Source: Candidatus Saccharimonadota bacterium (GTDB taxonomy: Bacteria > Bacteroidota > Bacteroidia > B-17B0 > Aurantibacillaceae). From it: a DNA stretch of 33,203 nucleotides. The notes beneath the pieces were generated by a model, which saw nothing but the letters and a program-made list of their open reading frames with translations, did no database searches and had not been told where the DNA came from. Location of the stretch: contig CAJCJB010000074.1 in the NCBI GenBank assembly GCA_903970545.1, forward strand, positions 1 through 33,203, read 5' to 3'. How positions within the stretch are numbered: the first letter of the stretch is position 1; each line of letters starts with the position of its first letter. Shown here piece by piece: positions 24,012-30,650 of this stretch. A program made the position numbers and the translations under genes.

Positions 24012-25376
24012 ATGAGAAAGTATCAGAAATTCGTCCCTGATGAAAGAATTCGTATTGTTTTTAAGGGATTAAGCAAAAAAACCACCGTTTCAAGACTTTG
24101 TATTGAGGAAGGAGTTAGTACAAGTCAATTTTATAACTGGAAAAATTTAATACTCGAAGTTGTTAAAAATAATATCCCTAAAAAAACTAAAATATTAATA
24201 GAAGAAAAAAGTCTTATCGAAAAACAAAAGAAGATTATTAGTACTCTTGAAGAGAAAAACAGGTTACTTAAAAATTATATTAGAAATAGTGGGTTGGAAA
24301 AAAGATATTTTCGATATAGTTTCCTTCAAAAGAAAAAAATAATAGAAGTAGTCGAAAAATCTAATTTATCCCTAAACGATACTTTAAAATGCTTATATGT
24401 ATATAGAAGCAATTTTTACAAGTGGAAAAAAGAAATGGAACTTAATCCTGACGGTAAACACCTCTTTGAAAAAGTAAAACGCAAATTTCAATTGCCAATT
24501 TATAGAGATGCTGTTTTTTCTATTTTACATTCTCCTCCAAGAGCCCATGGATTTAATAGAACAACTTGGAGAATGCATGATTTGCAAAAAACCATGCATG
24601 AGAGAGGGTTAGGAATAGGTAAACATTATATTAGCAGAATAATAAAAAACGAAGGATATAGATTTCTAAAAGCACGTAAAGTGTTGACCAGCACTGACCC
24701 AGAGTATAAGGAGAAGCTAAAAAGAATCACAGAAGTTTTATTGAATTTAAAACATGATGAAAAATTCTTCTCTATAGATGAGTACGGTCCATTTGCTGTT
24801 AAAATTCAAGGTGGACGCTCGCTTACACCCCCAGGACAGTATTATACCTATCCTCAATTTCAAAAGAGCAAGGGTTGCTTGATATTAACTGGTGCGCTTG
24901 AATTATCTACCAATCAATTTACCCATTTTTATTCTTTGAAAAAGAACACGGAGGAAATGATTAAACTTCTTGAAATATTGGTTGCAAAATATAAGTCTCA
25001 AAAATGTATATACTTATCATGGGATGCTGCTTCATGGCACGCATCAAAAGAACTTTATAAAAAGGTTGAAGGATTAAATAAAAGTAAAAATTCCCCAACA
25101 GTTAAATTAATCCCATTGCCTGCCTGCGCTCAATTTTTAAATGTCATAGAATCTGTATTTAGCGGAATGGCTAAGGCGGTTATTCACAACAGTAATTACT
25201 CCTCGAAAGAAGAATGCATGTCAGCAATAGACCGACATTTTCGTGAGAGAAATGAATTCTATTTAAAAAATCCCAAGAGGGCTGGGAAAAAACTATGGGG
25301 TAAGGAATTAGTAGTACCTGTATTTAATGAGAGTAATAACTGCAAAGACCCAAAATATCAACATGATTATAAATAA
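24012..25376 (+). CDS. IS630-like DDE transposase
   Basis: 454 aa, longer than the usual ~340 aa of IS630 transposases. An N-terminal HTH of the kind seen in IS3 OrfA (FVPDERIRIVFKGL ... GVSTSQFYNWK, residues 7-44) is followed by a coiled coil (about 62-92) and a second helix-turn-helix region (about 102-140). The IS630 block SPPRAHGFNRTTWRMHDL (174-191) comes next. The DDE_3 catalytic core shows D256 (SIDEYGPF), D338 (LSWDAASWH) and E380 (LNVIESVFSGM). All three acidic residues are present, so it may be active. Known IS630 relatives insert at TA, which agrees with the flanks here. Confidence 0.85.
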   Translation: MRKYQKFVPDERIRIVFKGLSKKTTVSRLCIEEGVSTSQFYNWKNLILEVVKNNIPKKTKILIEEKSLIEKQKKIISTLEEKNRLLKNYIRNSGLEKRYFRYSFLQKKKIIEVVEKSNLSLNDTLKCLYVYRSNFYKWKKEMELNPDGKHLFEKVKRKFQLPIYRDAVFSILHSPPRAHGFNRTTWRMHDLQKTMHERGLGIGKHYISRIIKNEGYRFLKARKVLTSTDPEYKEKLKRITEVLLNLKHDEKFFSIDEYGPFAVKIQGGRSLTPPGQYYTYPQFQKSKGCLILTGALELSTNQFTHFYSLKKNTEEMIKLLEILVAKYKSQKCIYLSWDAASWHASKELYKKVEGLNKSKNSPTVKLIPLPACAQFLNVIESVFSGMAKAVIHNSNYSSKEECMSAIDRHFRERNEFYLKNPKRAGKKLWGKELVVPVFNESNNCKDPKYQHDYK

Positions 25377-25451
25377 ATATACTTCACATAACTCCAAACA
25401 CCTTTAGCCCGTTTCTTTTGAAAACAGGCAAACAATCCTCCTAAATTCACA

Positions 25452-26207
25452 TTACATTAATTTTTCATATTCGATAGTAAGAAATTCATATAGTTTCTCG
25501 GCTTTGGTGCCGCTGAGTTTTTGGTTTTGTACTATTTCAAAAACCTTAAGTAGACCATAACGTAGAGTTAATACTAACTGACGGATGGCCTCTGGTTCAA
25601 ATACACATATCCATACGCCATCTCTCAATCCAAACTTGCCTGGCATATCTTTTGGCATAACTGCTGTTATAATAACCATCACATTACACTTAGCCTGCAG
25701 GTTATCGGTTTTAAGTTTGGTAATCCAATCTTCAGAAAAGGATTTAACCCTCTTGCATTCAAATAGGATTGAGCCTATTTCCGTTCCGTTGTTGCTGCGC
25801 ACATGCAAGGTACAATCGGCACCACGTATGCCTTTGCCAACTGGTTTAACATGGTCAGTTGGGAAGGTATCTTCAAGGATTGATTCAAGTTCCAATTCCT
25901 GGACTTCACCAATCAGTTGCTGGCTATTGTTTTCAAGCTTTTCCCTAACCTTGGTAAGCTGGTCTTTGAGGTCAGAGATAAGTTTTTCCTTACCCTTAAT
26001 CGTAAGCAGAGACTCGTTTCTGGTTTGTTCTCTGATTTCGTTTGTGGCACGTTCAAGCTGAGCGGAGAATTCTTCTTCTCTTCTTTTGTATTCAGTTTCC
26101 ACGTCTTTTTTGATTGAATTACGGAAGTCCTGGATGATGGAGTCATTCAGGTCGATGTCATTTTCAGTTCCGCAACTTTTGCATTTCCATTTTACATTTG
26201 TTTCCAT
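25452..26207 (-). CDS. DUF2130 family protein, short form (PD-(D/E)XK nuclease-like)
   Basis: 251 aa from the ATG at 26207; a start 24 bp upstream is also open. A zinc-ribbon-like KCKSCGTEN (residues 8-15) leads into a charged coiled coil (about 35-95). The DUF2130 core then shows GADCTL (D131) and ILFECKRVKSFSEDWI (E150, K152), the acidic-acidic-lysine pattern of PD-(D/E)XK nucleases. Typical DUF2130 proteins run to about 400 residues with another helical region, and this one stops soon after the core (LYEFLTIEYEKLM). It may be a truncated or compact form. The family's function is unproven. Its 3' end converges with the transposase gene. Confidence 0.75.
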   Translation of the reverse strand: METNVKWKCKSCGTENDIDLNDSIIQDFRNSIKKDVETEYKRREEEFSAQLERATNEIREQTRNESLLTIKGKEKLISDLKDQLTKVREKLENNSQQLIGEVQELELESILEDTFPTDHVKPVGKGIRGADCTLHVRSNNGTEIGSILFECKRVKSFSEDWITKLKTDNLQAKCNVMVIITAVMPKDMPGKFGLRDGVWICVFEPEAIRQLVLTLRYGLLKVFEIVQNQKLSGTKAEKLYEFLTIEYEKLM

Positions 26208-26337
26208 TACACATAGTTTTAAGTTAAACATTTATTACCCGTTTAACTCTTCCCGTATCAAGAGGAGCCTATTGTGTGTAGTTTGAAAAACGGTTTTATC
26301 CATTTTCTGAATACTTATACGTAAGAAAAAGAAAAAA

Positions 26338-26353
26338 GTTACAAATTTGTTAC
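26338..26353. promoter_or_regulatory. Operator-like palindrome upstream of XRE gene 1
   Basis: GTTACAAATTTGTTAC has dyad symmetry at 7 of 8 positions and lies directly upstream of the -7 element. It is suited to a small XRE dimer repressing its own gene; that role is inferred. Confidence 0.5.
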
Positions 26354-26363
26354 TTTATTTTTT

Positions 26364-26371
26364 TATATTTG
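26364..26371 (+). promoter_or_regulatory. -7 element of XRE gene 1
   Basis: TATATTTG, exact TAnnTTTG, 10 bp after the palindrome. Predicted leader is about 36 nt to the ATG at 26412. Confidence 0.5.
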
Positions 26372-26411
26372 CTCTATCTTATTGAAAAACAGTAATTTTA
26401 ATTTCAATAAA

Positions 26412-26636
26412 ATGACGGAAAAAAAGTATTTAAAGGAACTGGGAAAGAGAATCTCGGAAAAAAGAGAGGCATTAGGTTTATCTGCACAGGAGCTTGCAGA
26501 GAAAATAGACTTAAGTAAAGTTCACGTATATAGAATTGAGGCAGGCGAGCACTCTACCAATATTCTTATACTGCGGAGAATAGCAAAAATCTTTAGGATT
26601 GGGTTGGAAGATTTGGTAACTTTTAAGGAGCGATAG
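26412..26636 (+). CDS. XRE-family HTH regulator 1
   Basis: 74 aa from the ATG at 26412 (MTEKKYLKELGKRI). It is a single HTH_3 domain: LGKRISEKREALGLSAQELAEKIDLSKVHVYRIEAGEHSTNILILRRIAKIF is the classical five-helix core, with the recognition helix near SKVHVYRIEAG. Size and position suggest autoregulation or control of neighbouring cargo genes. It is a paralogue of the regulator at the right end of the element (both open with KKYLKE-G). Its 3' end overlaps the convergent 234-aa gene by 14 bp, so transcription of one may impede the other. It could be an antitoxin, but no coupled toxin is seen. Confidence 0.85.
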   Translation: MTEKKYLKELGKRISEKREALGLSAQELAEKIDLSKVHVYRIEAGEHSTNILILRRIAKIFRIGLEDLVTFKER

Positions 26637-27327
26637 ACTTTGCGTGTTCCGCTTTCAAAAAAGAAATTAAGGCTTTTGATAAAGATTCGGCTTCACAATG
26701 CTTAACAGGATTTACACTATTTGTCGGAGCTGCTAAAACATGCTTTCCCCTAATTTCCTTATTGTACTTATAATAGCCTTCTCTGTGTTCTGTTGCTATT
26801 TTTTGAGCATTCAACCAATCATCTAAATATTTCTTTTTACTTTCATCTGTAACATCTGGCCAAGAATCAGCGTCTACTAACTTATAATTGAACGAGTTTA
26901 AAATAGCTAAAACAAAAATGGCACAATTTATTACGGCACAATTTATTACGGATTCCGAGCCATCATTTGTTACAAAAATCCCATCTGCATATTCAAACTT
27001 TCCATTTGTAAAAACCGCACTTTCAGGATTTAATATCAATGTATTAACTTTATTATCAATTATTCTTTTTAAAAGGGGCTGTAAAGAATATATTAGGTCC
27101 TTATTGAAATTGGTAATCTTATTAAAATAAAATTTTTTAATAATACCATCATCACTTATTCGATTGAGTAAAATTTGATTTGTAGCATTTAGATGAACAA
27201 TCTCATCTTTACCGTCAAGCATCCAGAATAAACCAACATGACAAGACTCCCTATGTGGAACATAAATCCCACAAACACCAACTCCTTGATATTCTTCCAG
27301 TAAAAATGAATCTCTATCGGGAATCAT
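26623..27327 (-). CDS. Uncharacterised protein, possible permuted papain-like fold (operon gene 3)
   Basis: 234 aa, no signal peptide or membrane helix. I do not recognise the family with confidence. VGVCGIYVPHRESCHVGLFWML ... IVHLN (residues 16-47) followed by INCAIFVLAIL (133-143) has the His-then-Cys order of permuted NlpC/P60- or LRAT-like thiol enzymes, with H30 and C135 as candidate catalytic residues. That is a weak structural guess. A 15-bp perfect tandem duplication (26921-26950) repeats VINCA at exactly this cysteine. It is the third gene of a tight operon with the 115-aa and 105-aa genes (16-bp gap). Confidence 0.6.
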   Translation of the reverse strand: MIPDRDSFLLEEYQGVGVCGIYVPHRESCHVGLFWMLDGKDEIVHLNATNQILLNRISDDGIIKKFYFNKITNFNKDLIYSLQPLLKRIIDNKVNTLILNPESAVFTNGKFEYADGIFVTNDGSESVINCAVINCAIFVLAILNSFNYKLVDADSWPDVTDESKKKYLDDWLNAQKIATEHREGYYKYNKEIRGKHVLAAPTNSVNPVKHCEAESLSKALISFLKAEHAKSIAP

Positions 27328-27343
27328 AAAATTGAGAACAATC

Positions 27344-27691
27344 CTAACTTAGTAATTGATTCAATTTGCTTTCTACTCTTGTTCTGAGTGAAGAAATATT
27401 ATCTATGTTCTTAATACTTTCAGTCATCAATAAAATTGTTTTTAAAATTGAAGGTGGACATTCAAAAAGATATTCGCTTTCAAGTAATTTTATAATAACT
27501 TCATAGTTCTTATCAAGAACTAATGTATCTATATAGCCATATAGAAAGTCATTTTTTTCAAATAAATCTATCTCTTGGCTAAAAATTTGTCCAAATACAA
27601 AAGTTATTTCGTTTGAACAACTATCTATTGGTTCTTCAACTTCCATATAATTAATGGATGGGTTTTCATATAATTCAGAGCTATTTTTCAT
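27344..27691 (-). CDS. Uncharacterised acidic protein (operon gene 2)
   Basis: 115 aa, rich in Glu/Asp, no signal peptide. Mostly helical in appearance (FEKNDFLYGYIDTLVLDKNYEVIIKLLESE, then PPSILKTILLMTESIKNI). I do not recognise a family. Its start overlaps the end of the 105-aa gene by 11 bp and it ends 16 bp before the 234-aa gene, so the three are almost certainly co-translated. An acidic helical middle partner could be an inhibitor or adaptor; this is conjecture. Confidence 0.6.
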   Translation of the reverse strand: MKNSSELYENPSINYMEVEEPIDSCSNEITFVFGQIFSQEIDLFEKNDFLYGYIDTLVLDKNYEVIIKLLESEYLFECPPSILKTILLMTESIKNIDNISSLRTRVESKLNQLLS

Positions 27692-27998
27692 TTAACGCTT
27701 TTTTTAAAAATTCATATAATCCCTTGGCAGCTTGACGACTCATGTATACGCCTAACTCTATTTCCTTTATGACTCCAACTTTTGAGTCCCCACTAACTGC
27801 AATTTTTTTTCCGAGACCACCTTCATCTGTTAGCTCAAAATCTACAGATTTAGGTATTGTATTTCGAGTTGCATAGAAAGAAATATTAATTTGATTTGCA
27901 GGTGTTGTCCCTCCAATTATACCATCAGAATATATTGTCCTATATAATGGGTTCTTATGGTAATGTACCCTTACGGCTTTGCGTTTATTTTCTTCCAT
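27681..27998 (-). CDS. Conserved uncharacterised protein (operon gene 1)
   Basis: 105 aa. The pattern VHYHKNPLYRTIYSDGIIGGTTPANQINISFYATRNTIPKSV, ending in IELGVYMSRQAAKGLYEFL, matches a widespread family of small beta-rich bacterial proteins of unknown function, often found in accessory islands. I know no biochemical role. It is the first gene of a three-gene minus-strand operon and overlaps the next by 11 bp. The 110 bp upstream separates it from the methylase remnant and has no exact -7 match. Confidence 0.7.
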   Translation of the reverse strand: MEENKRKAVRVHYHKNPLYRTIYSDGIIGGTTPANQINISFYATRNTIPKSVDFELTDEGGLGKKIAVSGDSKVGVIKEIELGVYMSRQAAKGLYEFLKKALNEK

Positions 27999-28108
27999 GA
28001 TATAAATAGTTTAAGCTAAAATAGTAAGCATTTCCACTAAATAAATATACAAAAAAATTACTTATTAAAAGTATACTGTTAAATGAAAGCATATGTTAAA
28101 TTTTCCTT

Positions 28109-28599
28109 CTAATTTTTTGACGGATTTATTATTGAAGGGAATTCTAATCCCTTACTGAAAAACATTACTTCTTTTCCATGACTGGCATTTGCAGCACTAT
28201 AATTAAGCTCATACTCTAATTTATTATATCCTTTATATAGGGATTTAATCTCTGGAGTACTATCATATGAAACAATCCAATTATGTGCAGTTAATTTTGA
28301 AATTTTCTGGGCAACAGCCTCATGGTCATTATGCTTATAATGATTAACATAAAGTTCCTTTCCTTTAACGTAATAAGGTGGGTCAAAATAGAAAAGCGCT
28401 TTAGAAGAAATTTCTTTTTGGACTTTATCCAGTAAATCACACGCGTCCAGGTTAAATAATTTTATCCTATCACGATAATCAGCTATCCGTTCAATTCTTG
28501 CGATTAAATCTTTTTTATTAAATCTCGCATCTATTTTCCACTCACCCATTTGCTTTATTCCACCTATTGCACCAGCACTTATAATCCCAGCGTAACAAC
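28109..28599 (-). pseudogene. D12-class N6-adenine DNA methylase, 5'-truncated
   Basis: Only the C-terminal ~60% of a Dam-like (D12 class) methylase remains. Reading from about 28599: GIISAGAIGGIKQMGEWKIDARFNK, then motif IV as FYFDPPYY, ending in a normal C terminus. The N-terminal SAM-binding motif I (FxGxG) is absent. The first ATG (28549) lies well inside the domain, so any product of 146 aa would lack cofactor binding. The upstream edge fuses out of frame to the ParB-like gene at about 28585-28600. Confidence 0.8.
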
Positions 28600-29313
28600 T
28601 TTTGTCAATCCCTTTACAACTTCTGGTTGTTCAAAGTGACTCTGTAGTACACCATTTTGTTGACTTAATCCAAGGAAATCTCTAAACTCTGGGTCACCGA
28701 CTAATCTACCAAGATTTGTTGCACGCACATCTTTTAATTTTGGCTTTAAAGCTTTATCGAAATGAGGAGACTTGTTTAAAAAATCTATGACTTGTATAGC
28801 TATGGCTGGAGCTTTACCTTCAACCTTTGCATCAAAACGTCCCTGCTGTTGGGTATCCCACTCAACAGTACCAACACCACCATTTTGTCCAGTATGTTTA
28901 AGTTTTATCCATTTATTAGCTTCTTTTGGGTCAACGAAAATAGTACACGGAACTTCTTTAATAGGATTCTTTTTAAAAAGAAGGGAAAGCTTTTTTATTT
29001 TGTTTGTTAAGTTTTTATATTGAGCATCAATAAGAGCAGGTGTTGTAAGAATTTTAAGAGCTGTAATCCGTCTGTTACCTTCCAAAACTTCAAACCGCCC
29101 GTCTTCCCTCTCGCTTGGTGTGACCATTGCTAATTCTGAAGGATTTAAACCATTTTCAACAATATGTTGGGCCAATTGATATAATTTATCACCTTGGTCT
29201 TCAATCATTTTTTGAATTACATCCCTTTGATTGCCACCCATATCAAAGCGAGGATTCTCAATATTTAATAAAAGAACTGAAAGTTTAATGTTTTCTTTTG
29301 TTGGCTTTTTCAT
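28579..29313 (-). pseudogene. ParB-like nuclease domain protein, 3'-truncated by deletion
   Basis: 244 residues from the ATG at 29313 (MKKPTKENIKLSV). The ParB/Srx domain is clear: the N-terminal strand LSVLLLNIENPRF, then LAQHIVENGLNPSELAMV and the signature FEVLEGNRRITALKIL (about residues 76-91). The reading frame continues to EVVKGLTKVV, then meets methylase sequence in another frame and stops four codons later. Stand-alone ParB-like proteins of this type often neighbour DNA methylases in accessory islands, so the two were probably adjacent before a deletion. The ParB domain itself is intact and could still fold. Confidence 0.7.
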
Positions 29314-29405
29314 ATAAACAGAATAATAAACGAAAGCTAAGATAAAGAAATTATCGCACAACCGCCTTTAATTTATAATTAAAGCCTTCACATAGATTTC
29401 ATTTA

Positions 29406-30158
29406 TTAATGCCTACCACTATTCCAAGATTCTTCACAGCACTTAATTGTGCATTGATGGTCGGTTCTTTCCCATCCATTTGTGGCCATTGAGCAATTGT
29501 CCCCGATGTGCATATAACCGTTTCCAGTATAACTCTTACCGCACCATGTACACGTATGACTTGCCATACTACTTCCTCCAGTAGTTGATTTGCGGTTTGT
29601 ACACCAATAGGCAATACCAAAACAAAAAACCAACATAATAATAATTGATGCCCTCTTAATCTTCTTATCCTGCTTATATTCCTTTTTTTCTGCTTCCGTC
29701 ATTTCTCTTGCTCCAGCCTTCTTAAGCAATTCTATTATCTCCGTATTCTTCTTCTCTTCCGCCATGAAGAGGGCATTTGCTTTTACTTTGGTTAATGCAT
29801 TTACATTGGCACCGTTTTCGATTAGAAATTTCACAACATCTGCTTTACCAGCATTAATAGCATCATGCAAGGCTGTATAACCTTCTTCATCAACTTGGTC
29901 AATATTAGCACCATATTCCAAAAGCATTTTTAAGCAAGGAATATCACCAAATATGGCGGTGTTTTTAACAGTGTAAACCTTTTTATTCTTTGAATTGACA
30001 TATATTTCATTTGGATTAACTCCTCCAATTAAAAGTAATTCTACTTTATTTATGTCTTTTATCTGTGCATAATAGGCAAGATTTTGTGCAATAGCTGGAA
30101 TATCCATTTGCTCAAGCATCTGAAGTGCTTCTTTTTGTGTTAGTTTTTGTTTTTCCAT
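29406..30158 (-). CDS. Ankyrin-repeat membrane protein with Cys-rich C terminus
   Basis: 250 aa from the ATG at 30158 (MEKQKLTQKEAL). An ATG 36 bp upstream lies inside an operator-like palindrome and is less likely. Three to four ankyrin repeats span about residues 22-145 (GDIPCLKMLLEYGANIDQVD, then EGYTALHDAINAGKADVVKF). A charged linker leads to one membrane helix (about 170-187, ASIIIMLVFCFGIAYW). The C terminus has a compact Cys/His cluster (CTWCGKSY, MHIGDNC, CTIKCCEE), likely zinc-binding or disulfide-bonded. It is divergent from the second XRE gene. A role as membrane-bound sensor or effector is inferred. Confidence 0.75.
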   Translation of the reverse strand: MEKQKLTQKEALQMLEQMDIPAIAQNLAYYAQIKDINKVELLLIGGVNPNEIYVNSKNKKVYTVKNTAIFGDIPCLKMLLEYGANIDQVDEEGYTALHDAINAGKADVVKFLIENGANVNALTKVKANALFMAEEKKNTEIIELLKKAGAREMTEAEKKEYKQDKKIKRASIIIMLVFCFGIAYWCTNRKSTTGGSSMASHTCTWCGKSYTGNGYMHIGDNCSMATNGWERTDHQCTIKCCEESWNSGRH

Positions 30159-30188
30159 AAGCTTTGTTTTTTTAAGATTATAAATTAG

Positions 30189-30204
30189 CCCCATATATAG
30201 GGTT
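30189..30204. promoter_or_regulatory. Operator-like palindrome, ankyrin side
   Basis: CCCCATATATAGGGTT is an imperfect dyad near the predicted start site of the ankyrin gene, whose exact -7 element TATATTTG lies at 30215-30208 on the minus strand. It resembles the palindrome at 30234-30249 (CCCTAT...ATAGGG), so one regulator probably binds both. Confidence 0.55.
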
Positions 30205-30207
30205 ATG

Positions 30208-30215
30208 CAAATATA
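30208..30215 (-). promoter_or_regulatory. -7 element of the ankyrin gene
   Basis: Minus-strand TATATTTG, an exact match between the two palindromes. A start near 30204-30203 leaves about 45 nt before the preferred ATG. Confidence 0.5.
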
Positions 30216-30233
30216 TGTGTTTTTTAAATATAT

Positions 30234-30249
30234 ACCCTATGTATAGGGT
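30234..30249. promoter_or_regulatory. Operator-like palindrome, XRE side
   Basis: ACCCTATGTATAGGGT: perfect 7-bp arms around GT. It lies in the upstream promoter region of both divergent genes. The predicted ligand is the XRE protein encoded at 30285. Confidence 0.6.
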
Positions 30250-30284
30250 GGTTTATATATCATGGTTAGCTCACCTTTGTTTCC

Positions 30285-30509
30285 GTGATAAATGTTCGAG
30301 ATAAGAAATACTTAAAGGAATTTGGCAAACATCTGCGTCAAATTAGACTTGAATCTAAAATTAGCCAAGAGGCACTCGGATTAGATGCAGGACTCGGTAA
30401 AAATCAGGTAGGATTAATTGAAAGAGGAGAGGTTAACGTTACCATAAGCACAATTAAGAAGCTTGCCAAAAAGCTTGAAATCCAGCCAAAGGATTTGCTG
30501 GATTTTTAA
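30285..30509 (+). CDS. XRE-family HTH regulator 2
   Basis: 74 aa, starting at GTG (VINVRDKKYLKEFGKHLRQIR). It is a single HTH_3 domain with the recognition helix near GKNQVGLIERGEVNVTISTIKKLAKKL. A near-consensus CACCTTTG (30272-30279) ends 5 bp before the GTG, so the message may be leaderless. It sits opposite the ankyrin gene, with two similar palindromes in the shared 126-bp gap, and is the natural candidate to repress both. A strong terminator hairpin follows. It is a paralogue of the 26412 regulator. Confidence 0.85.
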   Translation: MINVRDKKYLKEFGKHLRQIRLESKISQEALGLDAGLGKNQVGLIERGEVNVTISTIKKLAKKLEIQPKDLLDF

Positions 30510-30537
30510 GGTGTATTATATTGATAATCATTAAATT

Positions 30538-30566
30538 AAAAAGGAGTCCGATTTGGACTCCTTTTT
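30538..30566 (+). terminator. Right subterminal hairpin / terminator of XRE gene 2
   Basis: AAAAAGGAGTCC (30538-30549), loop GATTT, GGACTCCTTTTT (30555-30566): a perfect 12-bp stem ending in T's, 28 bp after the XRE stop. It mirrors the hairpin at the left end of the transposon. Confidence 0.85.
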
Positions 30567-30584
30567 GTTTCTTGACCCTGCATC

Positions 30585-30613
30585 ACCTTAATTGAGACTT
30601 GCGTAATTAAGGT
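30585..30613. repeat. Right terminal inverted repeat
   Basis: 29 bp, ending GCGTAATTAAGGT, identical in reverse complement to 23890-23918 over all 29 positions, followed by TA. Confidence 0.85.
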
Positions 30614-30633
30614 TAAATAAGCGGGGCTTTTTT
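30614..30633. terminator. Right arm of the split terminator
   Basis: TAAGCGGGGCTTTTTT (30618-30633) lies 17 bp from the stop of the minus-strand T9SS gene. Its partner arm is at 23870-23885. With the partner displaced, the gene has lost its terminator hairpin. Confidence 0.65.
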
Positions 30634-30650
30634 ATTTAAAGGATTAAATA

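Larger units (their letters stand above)
23890..30613. mobile_element. 6.7-kb IS630-type transposon with cargo
   Basis: The ends are perfect 29-bp inverted repeats (23890-23918 and 30585-30613, outermost bases ACCTTAATTACGC), each with an internal stem CCTTAATT/AATTAAGG. TA flanks both sides (23888-23889 and 30614-30615), as expected for an IS630/Tc1-type insertion. About 20 bp inside each end lies a GGAGTC...GACTCC hairpin. An IS630-like transposase gene begins at the left end, and about 5.1 kb of AT-rich cargo follows it. No second copy of the terminal repeat occurs just after the transposase, so the cargo lies inside the element and does not flank a simple IS. Confidence 0.75.

Noticed and set aside
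25377-25451. A private right end for the transposase as a simple IS
   Set aside because: No copy of the ACCTTAATT...AAGGT repeat lies downstream of the transposase before 30585.
25585-26061. 158-codon plus-strand frame opposite the DUF2130 gene
   Set aside because: The minus-strand frame encodes a recognisable conserved domain; this one is its complement and has no family features.
29399-29620. 73-codon frame overlapping the ankyrin gene C terminus
   Set aside because: It is an out-of-frame shadow of the Cys-rich region of the ankyrin protein.
23883-30620. 8-bp direct target duplication TTAAATAA around the transposon
   Set aside because: TTAAATAA does occur on both sides, but a TA duplication gives perfect 29-bp ends, fits the IS630-type transposase, and restores a better terminator. 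The longer match is explained by the AT-rich loop, although it cannot be excluded.
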